From: Planctomycetaceae bacterium
GTDB lineage: Bacteria > Planctomycetota > Planctomycetia > Pirellulales > Pirellulaceae
DNA length: 10,248 nt
Assembly (NCBI GenBank): GCA_024642765.1
Contig: JAHEAM010000101.1
Span: 1 to 10,248 of the forward strand
Reading direction: 5' to 3'
Shown: in pieces, positions 1 to 7,064 of the stretch
How positions within the stretch are numbered: position 1 is the first letter of the stretch
Layout of the letters: each line of letters opens with the position of its first letter
The notes under the pieces: generated by a model
Seen by the model: only the letters and a program-made list of their open reading frames with translations
Told to the model about the DNA's origin: nothing
Databases searched by the model: none
Program-made: the position numbers and the translations under genes

Positions 1-1
1 C

Positions 2-997
2 AAATCGAAATCGTTGCGCAATCGACTCGGGTCGTATTTTGCAAGAACACCCGCCGACCCCAAAATGCATCGCATCCGGCGTGATGCCAGTCAGTTGGTT
101 TGGGAACCGATCGCTCACGAACTGTTGGCGCTGTTGCGTGAACAAGAACTCATCCATCGTTGGCGGCCACAGTACAATAGCCAGGGTCAACCGACGCGGC
201 GTCATCCGGCGTTCGTGTGCATGAGCGACTCGCTTGCGCCACATGCGTTCGTTGCCAAGAAACTTTCGCGTTCGTCACGCAATATCTTCGGACCCATTGT
301 CGGAACTGGCGACTTGAAAGATTCAATCGAATCACTGAACCACGTTTTCGAATTGAGAGATTGCTCAGACAAAACGAAATTTGAATTTTCAAGTCAGTTG
401 TTGTTGTTTGCAGAAACGCCTCGGGCGCAGTGCATTCGTTACGAACTGGGGACCTGTCCTGGTCCCTGCGCTCGCGTTTGTTCCCCGGAACGCTACCGAG
501 CCAATGTTGATCGGGCGCTCGATTTCTTAAACGGAAACGACTCGACAACGCTCGACGAACTCGAAAACAAAATGTTGCAAGCGGCAGCACGTCAACACTT
601 CGAGCGCGCCACCGTTCTGCGGAATCAATGGCATTCGCTCCGCCGCCTTGATCGGCAACTGGGGCGATTGAGAAGAAGCGAAACGAAAATCAACGGGGTC
701 ATGCGCTGCCACGTGTCGCACGGTCGGCATCTGTGGATGGTTTTGCGCGCCGGTAAACTAGTCAATTCTTTTCTGGAACCGCGCTCACACCTGCAGGCCG
801 AAGCGGCCAAACAGGCCATTATCGCGGCCCAGCTTCAGCAGCCCAAACAAACTAGTGATATTTTAGAAATCAACTTGCAACTCATCATCGCCGGTTGGTT
901 CAAGAAGTACAAACAAGACCTCGCCGCGCTCGAACCATTCAAAACTCTAATCACCGAATGCAACCAACGAATCGCCAAATATCAACGCGCCGCTTAA
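2..997 (+). CDS. UvrC-like GIY-YIG nuclease, 5'-truncated by window
   Basis: The reading frame is open to the left edge. It begins KSKSLRNRLGSYF, the middle of a UvrC GIY-YIG domain, so the true start lies upstream and the TTG at 14 is not the start. The domain continues to LLREQELIHRWRPQYN (about residues 40-55 counted from 14), which holds the conserved metal-binding glutamate region. Next comes a cysteine-rich segment, C140-x7-C148-x3-C152-x3-C156, matching the UvrC CxxYxxGxCxxPC region that holds an iron-sulfur cluster in E. coli UvrC. A UVR (UvrB-binding) helix pair follows at about 183-210. The protein then ends at residue 327, without the RNase H-like endonuclease domain or the helix-hairpin-helix repeats of full UvrC. 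It therefore resembles an N-terminal UvrC half, like Cho but with the UVR motif kept. It probably makes only the 3' incision or acts as an accessory repair nuclease. A fusion to another N-terminal domain, such as a DnaQ exonuclease, cannot be excluded. Confidence 0.85.
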   Translation, partial: KSKSLRNRLGSYFARTPADPKMHRIRRDASQLVWEPIAHELLALLREQELIHRWRPQYNSQGQPTRRHPAFVCMSDSLAPHAFVAKKLSRSSRNIFGPIVGTGDLKDSIESLNHVFELRDCSDKTKFEFSSQLLLFAETPRAQCIRYELGTCPGPCARVCSPERYRANVDRALDFLNGNDSTTLDELENKMLQAAARQHFERATVLRNQWHSLRRLDRQLGRLRRSETKINGVMRCHVSHGRHLWMVLRAGKLVNSFLEPRSHLQAEAAKQAIIAAQLQQPKQTSDILEINLQLIIAGWFKKYKQDLAALEPFKTLITECNQRIAKYQRAA

Positions 998-1571
998 GCC
1001 TACTGACATTGTAATTTCCTAACACTCTTAGGCACATCCGCCGATTTCTTCGGTTCCATTTTAACGCCCGGCGATTAGACCTGCCGAGCCTTGGCAAAGG
1101 ACGAATGCCAACAAAGGACCCTCATTAGGAAACCCGTTACACAAAGCCAGCCTCATTTCGTGGGTACTTTGTTCATGTTTGGTATTCTTAGAATTGAATC
1201 TCAAATTTTGGGGCACCGACGACACCAATCGCGGCTTACAAGTCCCCAATACACGTTTCAGCATCACCGTTTCCAATCGCAAAAACTCCGATTCAAACGG
1301 CTAGAAAAAGCCCCAAAGAAAATCCCGTTTACCTAGTTTATGCACTTGCCGTTGATTGTTATTTTAATGCGAACAATGAGTAGGCAGATACCGGCTTTTT
1401 GCACAGATAATTCCCGCACAACTTACAATCATCTCGATGGTGTTGGTGATCATGCTCGTTTCCAGCGGGATGATGTGGGGAATGTAGTGTTCGACAAAAC
1501 CCCCACATTCGAATTTCGAAGAATGGATTTTCATTTACTGCAATTGCTATATGTATTTCAACCGGGGCAGA
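998..1571. other. intergenic region between convergent genes
   Basis: This stretch of 574 bases separates the convergent UvrC-like and RlmI-like genes. I see no tRNA, no strong terminator and no recognisable protein in the longer frames. A weak CCGA/TCGG hairpin (1041-1053) follows the UvrC-like stop, but its trailing bases are only mildly T-rich. The one region with coding-like character is a minus-strand frame at 1364-1534, listed separately. The opposite strand there also reads as a hydrophobic segment ending at a TAG near 1490, but that frame has no start codon. Confidence 0.6.
1364..1534 (-). CDS. possible small protein of 56 residues, unknown
   Basis: An ATG at 1534 opens a 56-codon frame on the minus strand ending in TAA at 1364. 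It begins 37 bases after the stop of the RlmI-like gene in the same direction. Codons in its middle part (about residues 14-35) end mostly in G or C, more than expected for unselected sequence in a region of roughly balanced GC. The product begins MKIHSSKFECGGF and has a hydrophobic, cysteine-containing middle (MITNTIEMIVSCAGIICAK). There is no Shine-Dalgarno sequence, but most genes here lack one. I do not recognise the protein. It may be a chance frame. Confidence 0.25.
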   Translation of the reverse strand: MKIHSSKFECGGFVEHYIPHIIPLETSMITNTIEMIVSCAGIICAKSRYLPTHCSH

Positions 1572-2819
1572 TCACGAGAGCCAAGTAAAGAGTGTCTTCA
1601 AGTATCTGGTTTCGGGCATAGCTGGGTGGATAGGGTGGTCGAGCGACTGTGTGCCGAATTCCAAGACTCGGGCCGAGCGATTGAAGGTCATACTGGCATA
1701 GCGAATTGTTTCCAACAATTCGTCTTCCGTCAGATGCTGTGAACAAGAACACGAGACCAGTAACCCGCCTGATTCCGAGACCAATTGTGTCGCCAAACGA
1801 TTGACTTGGTAATAGGCCTGAAGACCCGCATCGTGGTCTTTCTTGCGTTTAATCAATGCTGGCGGGTCGACGATTACGATGTCAAATCGGCGTTTGGCGC
1901 GCAGCAACTTTTTCATCTCGTCAAATCCGTCACCGGCAATCGTCTCGATCTCAAAGCCGTTCTTCAGTCCGTTTTTTTTCACCAAATCCAAAGCCGTTTC
2001 CGAGGAATCAATACAAGTTGCCGACGCTGCGCCCGCGGCCAAGCCATGAACTGCCCAAGCTCCGGCGTAAGAAAAAACATCAAGCACACTGCGTCCCTTC
2101 GCATATTTGGCAAGCCTAAACCGATTGTCGCGTTGGTCGAAAAACCAACCGGTTTTTTGTCCAGACGTCAAACTTGTCTCAAAAGCCAGTGTTCCCTCCC
2201 GCACCTCGGTAACCGTCTCGCACTCGCCTTCGACTTGAGGTGCCGCAACCTCAAGGCCCTCCAACTCGCGAAACCGATCGTCGGCACGCCATACAATACT
2301 CTGCGGATGATACGACTCATGAAGCACCTCCCGTATCAAATTCTGCAGTTGTTCCATTCCGGCCGTTGTGATTTGCACAACCCAATTCTCTCCGAATCGG
2401 TCAATCACAAGTCCTGGAAGTCCATCTGACTCGCCAAACACGGCCCGATAAAAAGGTTGTTTGTAAGCAATCTCGCGGATCGAAACAGCTTGTTGGATTC
2501 GCCGCGACACCCAATCCAAGTCAAGGACGTTGAGTTGTTCATGCGAAACGACTCGGGCAGCTATTAACGATTTCGGATTGTAATATGCAGTCGCCAAAAA
2601 CTTGCCTTGATGACTCTGGACGTGACACAAGCGCCCTGGAACTGTCCCAGGCATCAACGAACCAGCCTTGATTTCATTACTAAAGATCCAGTCATGTCCT
2701 CGCAACAAGCGGCGTTCAGCCCCTTTCTTGAGTTGCACAATGATCGGCGAAAGGGCAGGGCGATTAACAGGATTAGGTTCCACGTTGGGCTCAATTCGAA
2801 ATGTTGTTGTCCGGACCAT
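1572..2819 (-). CDS. rlmI: RlmI-type class I rRNA (cytosine-C5-) methyltransferase
   Basis: This 415-residue protein matches the family of E. coli RlmI (396 residues), which uses S-adenosylmethionine to make m5C1962 in 23S rRNA. An N-terminal PUA-like RNA-binding domain (about 26-95) contains KGAERRLLRGHDWIFSNEI, the usual RlmI opening. The linker domain has GLPGLVIDRFG (133-143). The Rossmann-fold methyltransferase follows, with KTGWFFDQRDNR (222-233), the SAM-binding motif VLDVFSYAGAW (245-255), the acidic D271, motif IV VDPPAL (317-322) and the CSCSQHL segment (357-363). The C-terminus, ETRYLKTLF, is also typical. ATG 2819 gives about 25 residues before the PUA domain, slightly more than E. 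coli; it has no Shine-Dalgarno support, so a later start is possible. It is transcribed away from rpmB. The exact target base is inferred from the family. Confidence 0.88.
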   Translation of the reverse strand: MVRTTTFRIEPNVEPNPVNRPALSPIIVQLKKGAERRLLRGHDWIFSNEIKAGSLMPGTVPGRLCHVQSHQGKFLATAYYNPKSLIAARVVSHEQLNVLDLDWVSRRIQQAVSIREIAYKQPFYRAVFGESDGLPGLVIDRFGENWVVQITTAGMEQLQNLIREVLHESYHPQSIVWRADDRFRELEGLEVAAPQVEGECETVTEVREGTLAFETSLTSGQKTGWFFDQRDNRFRLAKYAKGRSVLDVFSYAGAWAVHGLAAGAASATCIDSSETALDLVKKNGLKNGFEIETIAGDGFDEMKKLLRAKRRFDIVIVDPPALIKRKKDHDAGLQAYYQVNRLATQLVSESGGLLVSCSCSQHLTEDELLETIRYASMTFNRSARVLEFGTQSLDHPIHPAMPETRYLKTLFTWLS

Positions 2820-3162
2820 TCGTTTCAGGCCGCTGAAATCAACGATACTAATGAATTCTCAAAGGCGAACAATATGAACGCCGGTCTCGCAAAACAAGGC
2901 TGTAAGGTGAGCGATGGAACGCGTATTTCACCGCAAATATTCGTCCATGTGCGCTGCGCACTAAAAAAACAGCAACATCAATCGAATGTGTTTCCAATCG
3001 CCCGATTGCGAAAAACCTAACGAAAAACTCGCGTTTTCGCCATTGGCGTTGCAGTTAGGCTTGGATTTGCTATACTCTGCAACTTGTTTTTGAGAGGACG
3101 AAAAGCCAACTAAGTTTGCTTTTATCAATTGAATATAACCCGTTTTCTAAGGGAATGGCGAC
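2820..3162. other. divergent intergenic region rlmI / rpmB
   Basis: This 343-base region separates two divergent genes. Its right part holds the candidate rpmB promoter and a flanking dyad, listed separately. Just upstream of that is a 7-bp inverted repeat, GCGAAAA (3008-3014) and TTTTCGC (3034-3040), which also contains a nested CGAAAA/TTTTCG pair with a short loop. I could not pick out a convincing promoter for rlmI on the minus strand. The long plus-strand frame entering from the left is the shadow of rlmI. Confidence 0.6.
3049..3076 (+). promoter_or_regulatory. candidate sigma-70-type promoter of rpmB
   Basis: The -10 element TATACT (3071-3076) matches the consensus at five of six positions and is preceded by TGC, giving an extended -10. 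A weak -35, TTGCAG (3049-3054), lies 16 bases upstream. The predicted transcript would start near 3083 and carry a leader of about 80 bases before the rpmB ATG. The -35 overlaps the left arm of a 7-bp inverted repeat and the right arm begins directly after the -10. Confidence 0.55.
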
Positions 3163-3429
3163 ATGGCTCGCGAATGTGCAGTTTGTGGTAAGGGCGTTGC
3201 TAAAGGCAACAAGATTGAAACTCGTGGCAAGGCCAAGTACTTGGGCGGTGTCGGTACGAAAATCACGGGTAAGACTCGGCGCGAATTCCGCCCGAACTTG
3301 CAAAACGTCAAAATCACTGCCAAGAACGGCGGAAACACACATGCACGAGTTTGCACTCGGTGCCTTCGCAGCGGTGCAGTGACCAAAGCGGTCAAACAAA
3401 AACCGTTCCAGCTGCCGAAGGGCAAATAG
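3163..3429 (+). CDS. rpmB: 50S ribosomal protein L28 (bL28), zinc-binding form
   Basis: This 88-residue protein is bL28, a small basic protein of the large ribosomal subunit. It opens MARECAVCGK and contains the family core from RREFRPNLQNVKI (39-51) to ARVCTRCLRSGAV (61-73). Two CxxC pairs (C5/C8 and C64/C67) mark the zinc-ribbon version rather than the cysteine-free one. The length is normal. ATG 3163 is preceded by AAGGGA (3149-3154), a weak ribosome-binding site at acceptable spacing. The gene stands alone: a promoter lies upstream and a terminator directly downstream, and the usual partner rpmG is not adjacent. Confidence 0.96.
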   Translation: MARECAVCGKGVAKGNKIETRGKAKYLGGVGTKITGKTRREFRPNLQNVKITAKNGGNTHARVCTRCLRSGAVTKAVKQKPFQLPKGK

Positions 3430-3464
3430 CAAGTTCAAACGAAATATTATGTTTCGTATAACTC

Positions 3465-3498
3465 AAAAAAACGACGCCCAGTTTGGCGTCGTTTTTTT
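3465..3498. terminator. bidirectional intrinsic terminator
   Basis: An 8-bp perfect stem, ACGACGCC (3471-3478) and GGCGTCGT (3485-3492), encloses the six-base loop CAGTTT. It is flanked by a run of A on the left and a run of T on the right, so each strand has a GC-rich hairpin followed by U residues. It lies 36 bases after the rpmB stop and 31 bases after the stop of the convergent AP2-domain gene, so one structure can end both transcripts. Confidence 0.9.
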
Positions 3499-3528
3499 GT
3501 AGTTGGGTCAATTGGAACGAATTCCCAA

Positions 3529-3987
3529 TTACCGGCCTGCTTGTTTAACACCTTCGCGGCGAGCGGCAACGGCCATCTTAAAGGCTTTCTGGTCACCAAA
3601 TTCGTGAACAGAAAATGCTTTGGTCTTTCTTTTCCCGCTGGCATCGGTCCATTGGGCAATCCAATACTCATAGTGATATTCGTACCCACCGCGTTTGTCG
3701 ATTTGGCAATGTTTGCGGATCCCAACAACGCCAGAAGTATTTCGCTTCGATGGTTTTCTAGCTAATTCAGCGGTTGAATAGGACTTGTATCGGGCCTCCA
3801 GCGAGTCGCGAAAATCGCTTGCCGCCTTGTACGCACCCCGTTCTCCACCGAATTTTTTATCGTTGAAAAATTTGTGTACGCTTTTTCCACGACGTTGTAG
3901 TCGAACTTCCCATCCCGAAAATTGGGAACCCCTCGCGCTCACAATTTCAATGCGCGAAAGATTCCGGTTAGGATCTTTTTTAGCCAT
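3529..3987 (-). CDS. small protein with tandem AP2-like DNA-binding domains
   Basis: This 152-residue basic protein carries an AP2/ERF-type domain at about residues 84-147. It starts SGVVGIRKH, then YWIAQWTDASGKRKTKAFSV, then a helix rich in A and R (KAFKMAVAARREG). The N-terminal half (about 11-66) looks like a second, more diverged copy: GWEVRLQRRGKSVHKFF, FGGERGAYKAA, then RDSLE. Both halves follow the same order of aromatic strand, GK turn, K-x-F, FG and an alanine-rich helix, which suggests an internal duplication. AP2 domains bind DNA; in bacteria they are often attached to HNH homing nucleases or phage integrases, but no catalytic domain is present here. It may be a DNA-binding regulator, which is inference. 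ATG 3987 has no clear Shine-Dalgarno sequence. Its own terminator is shared with rpmB, so it is a single-gene unit. Confidence 0.75.
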   Translation of the reverse strand: MAKKDPNRNLSRIEIVSARGSQFSGWEVRLQRRGKSVHKFFNDKKFGGERGAYKAASDFRDSLEARYKSYSTAELARKPSKRNTSGVVGIRKHCQIDKRGGYEYHYEYWIAQWTDASGKRKTKAFSVHEFGDQKAFKMAVAARREGVKQAGR

Positions 3988-4338
3988 AACCGTTCGTGTT
4001 GTTCAAGTTTTAATGAAGAGAGATCTTCGGAGGTCATTCCGAAATCTGATTGCCCGTGAATCCCGCCAAGGTCACGAGCGAAATCGTATCGTCTCGCTTA
4101 ACGCAACAAGCAAAGATTGTAATGCCCTACCAACGATTCGCCCATCCAATGGCTCTCAAAGGTAGATGGCCGACATTATTTAACTGCCGTGGTTTTTTAT
4201 TTTCGGACCGCCGCATTTTGATACTCGACCAAGTGCTGATTGTCTCAACCGTAATGAAAGCCTAGTTCGATAGAACCAAGCATGTCGGAAAAAATTTCTG
4301 CTGGCCAAAGAAAATTTTCTGAATTGCCAATTTGGAAG
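3988..4338. other. intergenic region, nothing recognised
   Basis: This 351-base region lies between the AP2-domain gene and the last gene of the membrane operon, both on the minus strand. I see no tRNA, no conserved small protein and no GC-rich terminator. It has an AT-rich stretch with a 12-base palindrome, AGAAAATTTTCT (4309-4320), and a nearby similar element (AAAAAATTTCTG, 4289-4300), just downstream of the operon's stop codon. These could form a weak terminator for the operon, but the pairing is poor in GC and may be chance. Confidence 0.55.
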
Positions 4339-5355
4339 CTATTGAGCCGATGTCCGAAGACCGTTCGGCCCTCCCGAAATACGACCTCCAGTGCCCAAAG
4401 GCCAACCAGCGGTTTGGAATCCCTGGTTGCGAAGCCATTCCTTTAGGACCATGAAATCATCGTAACTTTCTGGATATACCCAAACGGAGACGGTCGTTTT
4501 TCCGGGCACCATCCGGTCAAGACGCGTGCGAAAATTAGAATTCGCCGACAAAGCGTCAGCGATCGATTCATCGCTTAAATCTGCAGATGGCAGCAGTTCG
4601 AACCCTGCAAACTGTACATTGACGCCCGTCCGCTCACCTTGATTCACTCTTTCAGCAACGAGACTGTATTGCATTGAAAATCCTTCTTGAGGACCTACTG
4701 TACCAACAATGGAGCTTGCAATCTCGCCAGATGACAATTGGCTTTGCCATGTTGACTTCATGGCTTGCAACAATGAATCAATCGGCACGAAACTGATTTG
4801 GTGGTTTGAGATTTGAAAATGAATTTCGTTGGCGAAAACGGTTTTGGCGATTGGTGTGGGGTAATGAACGATTTGTTCACGTCGAATGTTCTTGTCTTGT
4901 TCGATTCGAGAAAGCTGTGACTTTAGTTGACCAACTGTTCTCTCAAGTTGCCGGTGTTGGAATAAGCGATCCGCCTCGGCCAATGCAATCGATTGTGTTT
5001 CCGCTTTCTTTTCGAGCAGTTGACTGCGCACAATTTCCAGTTGCACCAGCATTTCATGTCGAATTCGTTCGAGCGCAAGATTCTCTTGAGACTGCTGGTC
5101 GATATTGCCTTGCAACGAATCACAATCGGCTTCGACAGATAGCGTCGTTCGTTCGTCGTCCCAAAATTCGTTTTGCAGCTTGCTGAGATCTCCGTCGTTT
5201 GATTTCGGAAGCATTTTGGACGTGATCGCAACTCCGGCTTGCATGCTGACAACTGCAACCAAAATAATCAAAACTCCAACAAGATTGGCGATGACATCCA
5301 AGAACGAATCTTCGCCTTGGTTCATTTCAGTTTCTCGATTGCGTCTGCGCATCAT
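4339..5355 (-). CDS. ExbD/TolR-like membrane subunit with the helix aspartate (subunit B2)
   Basis: This 338-residue protein has a short arginine-rich cytoplasmic N-terminus and one transmembrane helix (about 19-41). The helix begins SFLDVIANLVGVLIILV, in the position and style of the ExbD and TolR helix (P-F/L-I/L-D-V). D20 matches the proton-carrying aspartate (D25 ExbD, D23 TolR, D32 E. coli MotB). A probable periplasmic coiled coil (about 56-158) and a C-terminal module (about 170-322) follow. The module opens with IHFQISNHQISFVP (178-191) and ends with a strand-helix-strand (VSVWVYPESYDDF to FQTAGWPL, 289-320) like the ExbD/TolR periplasmic domain. There is no OmpA-type peptidoglycan-binding domain, so it is not a flagellar MotB. 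The start ATG overlaps the upstream stop as ATGA (5352-5355), implying coupled translation. A second ATG follows at once. Function is inferred from structure only. Confidence 0.72.
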   Translation of the reverse strand: MMRRRNRETEMNQGEDSFLDVIANLVGVLIILVAVVSMQAGVAITSKMLPKSNDGDLSKLQNEFWDDERTTLSVEADCDSLQGNIDQQSQENLALERIRHEMLVQLEIVRSQLLEKKAETQSIALAEADRLFQHRQLERTVGQLKSQLSRIEQDKNIRREQIVHYPTPIAKTVFANEIHFQISNHQISFVPIDSLLQAMKSTWQSQLSSGEIASSIVGTVGPQEGFSMQYSLVAERVNQGERTGVNVQFAGFELLPSADLSDESIADALSANSNFRTRLDRMVPGKTTVSVWVYPESYDDFMVLKEWLRNQGFQTAGWPLGTGGRISGGPNGLRTSAQ

Positions 5356-7064
5356 TCGCTTTTCAAATCCAATCCGCTGCCGGTGAGCACTGTTTTGAAT
5401 GCCTGGATGTGGGGCTCTCCCCCAGGCAACAATTGGAAATTGACTGATGGTTTCCAGTATCCATTTTCAGGAGCTGGTCCCCAAGTTTGAATACGCTTTT
5501 GAACGGTAGCAACCAATTCGTCAACTGCACGCCAGGCATTATTGTCCAGCCGAATGACAGTCCTTTCCTCTTGCTCAATTGACTCGGGGACCACTATCAA
5601 AGCATCTTGAGAACAATACACGCGAATCGGCCGAACATAAGCAGTCTTATTGACAGTGCTAGTTGGAATTGCCCAGTTCTCACCACGTTCAGCAGCCAAA
5701 GAACTATTGCCAGAACTGTTACCGGCAGCAAGATTTCCGCCGCTATTCGATTTTGAAATAACTGCCGTTGAAGAATCGTGAGTCGAATTGGAACTCTGAG
5801 TTGAAGCGTTCGAGTCTACTGCTTTGGAACCTGACACTGCTGAACCAAGCTGGCCTGGCAATGAATCGTCGTTGTTAAGTTGCTCCGACCGAGCACCTGC
5901 GACTGCAGAAGGTGGTCTACTATTCGCCAGACTCGCTCCATCGTTTGCGAGATCAGTGGGTTGGCGAGCTGTCGATGCCGAAACCGAAGTCTTGACGGCA
6001 TTTGTTCCGTTGATAACTTGCGTAAATTGATCGTTGTTTTTGAGCGGGGCCAATTGCGATGGCAGCTTGAATCCACCGTTCACGCGATCGACTTGCAGTC
6101 CAACGCTTGCGTTTCCGCTAGATGATTGTTGTTGGATCCGAAAGGTTTCAGCAAGTTTTTGCTTTTGGCGTTGTGTGTGGACGACGTTGCGCCTGGCCAT
6201 CTCGACTGCCAATTGCACTCGAGCAGCCAATTCAGAATCAACATCACCGAAATCAAGGTTCAATCCAGCGCCGACTAATTCGTACCCAAACTCATCCGCC
6301 CAATTCACCATCGCCCGCCGCGCAAGCGAATAGGCGCCACTTCCCTCAGGTCGCACAATCAACAACGGATAGGGATCGCCCTCAGATCCATTCATTTTGT
6401 TTTCAATCCAATATTGCCGAATCGTTGATAACGCAACGTCGAGCACGTTACCAGCAGCCAACTCGTCTGGAAAATCGCTGTCCCGCAATTCGATACCCAA
6501 CGGCTGTAGCAGGATGCGATCGGCTAGGCACTCGATGTAAATTGGACGGCGTCTCGTCCCTCCGGCACCTTCATAAGGAACAACCGAGTAAACGACGGGC
6601 GCGCCGCTATCGTCCGCTAATTTGGTTGTAATTTCGTCTTCCAGCTCGCGAATTTCTTTTTCCAGCGCCTCGTCATCGAACTGCGCTTCGGGTGTCAGGT
6701 CATCAGGCGCCTCGAGTGCAGCAAACTGCGATGCCAAATCGGCCTGCTCGGTCTTCAGTTGGTTTATTTCACTAACCAAGAAGTCTCGTTGCTGTCGCAC
6801 ACGCATTGAGTTCTCTAAAAGCTCTTCGCGTTTGCTAAGCCAGCCTTCGCTTCGGATTTGTAGCATCTCACGACCGGCCTTCAACTCATCGATTTGCTCG
6901 CTTATTTTTTCTTCCTGCGCGGCGGCCTCTTTTTTGGCCCGCGATTGGGCTGACTGAACGCCAATCACGAGCATCATGATGAGCACGCCCATCGTGCTGA
7001 TCAAAACAGTCAAAAAGGGGAAAAGCGAAACACTCGGAGTATTCCGCTTGGACTTGCGTGTCAT
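5352..7064 (-). CDS. large ExbD/TolR-like membrane subunit lacking the helix aspartate (subunit B1)
   Basis: This 570-residue protein has a basic N-terminus and one transmembrane helix (about 13-36, beginning SLFPFLTVLISTMG). It aligns with the helix of the next gene product, but the aspartate position is T19. Next come a charged coiled coil (about 40-150), an ExbD-like module (172-272) starting IYIECLADRILLQP (175-188), a Ser/Asn/Gly/Ala-rich linker (about 311-465), and a second module (475-568) starting IRVYCSQDALIVVP (480-493). The first module also has the strand-helix-strand LLIVRPEG...AYSLARRAM...YELVGAGL typical of ExbD and TolR. The start ATG overlaps the stop of the channel-subunit gene as ATGA (7061-7064), and its stop overlaps the start of the next gene in the same way. 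The most likely role is partner of the aspartate-bearing subunit in one motor complex; this is inference. No peptidoglycan-binding motif was seen. Confidence 0.72.
   Translation of the reverse strand: MTRKSKRNTPSVSLFPFLTVLISTMGVLIMMLVIGVQSAQSRAKKEAAAQEEKISEQIDELKAGREMLQIRSEGWLSKREELLENSMRVRQQRDFLVSEINQLKTEQADLASQFAALEAPDDLTPEAQFDDEALEKEIRELEDEITTKLADDSGAPVVYSVVPYEGAGGTRRRPIYIECLADRILLQPLGIELRDSDFPDELAAGNVLDVALSTIRQYWIENKMNGSEGDPYPLLIVRPEGSGAYSLARRAMVNWADEFGYELVGAGLNLDFGDVDSELAARVQLAVEMARRNVVHTQRQKQKLAETFRIQQQSSSGNASVGLQVDRVNGGFKLPSQLAPLKNNDQFTQVINGTNAVKTSVSASTARQPTDLANDGASLANSRPPSAVAGARSEQLNNDDSLPGQLGSAVSGSKAVDSNASTQSSNSTHDSSTAVISKSNSGGNLAAGNSSGNSSLAAERGENWAIPTSTVNKTAYVRPIRVYCSQDALIVVPESIEQEERTVIRLDNNAWRAVDELVATVQKRIQTWGPAPENGYWKPSVNFQLLPGGEPHIQAFKTVLTGSGLDLKSE

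Noticed and set aside
1041..1060. Terminator for the UvrC-like gene
   Set aside because: The hairpin has only four base pairs and is not followed by a T-run.
1091..1742. Plus-strand frames across 1091-1336, 1340-1588 and 1551-1742
   Set aside because: Compositions are random-looking and no family is recognisable; the last overlaps the rlmI 3' end in antisense.
4262..4285. tRNA T-arm-like sequence (AGTTCGATA)
   Set aside because: No cloverleaf could be formed around it: acceptor, D and anticodon arms are absent.
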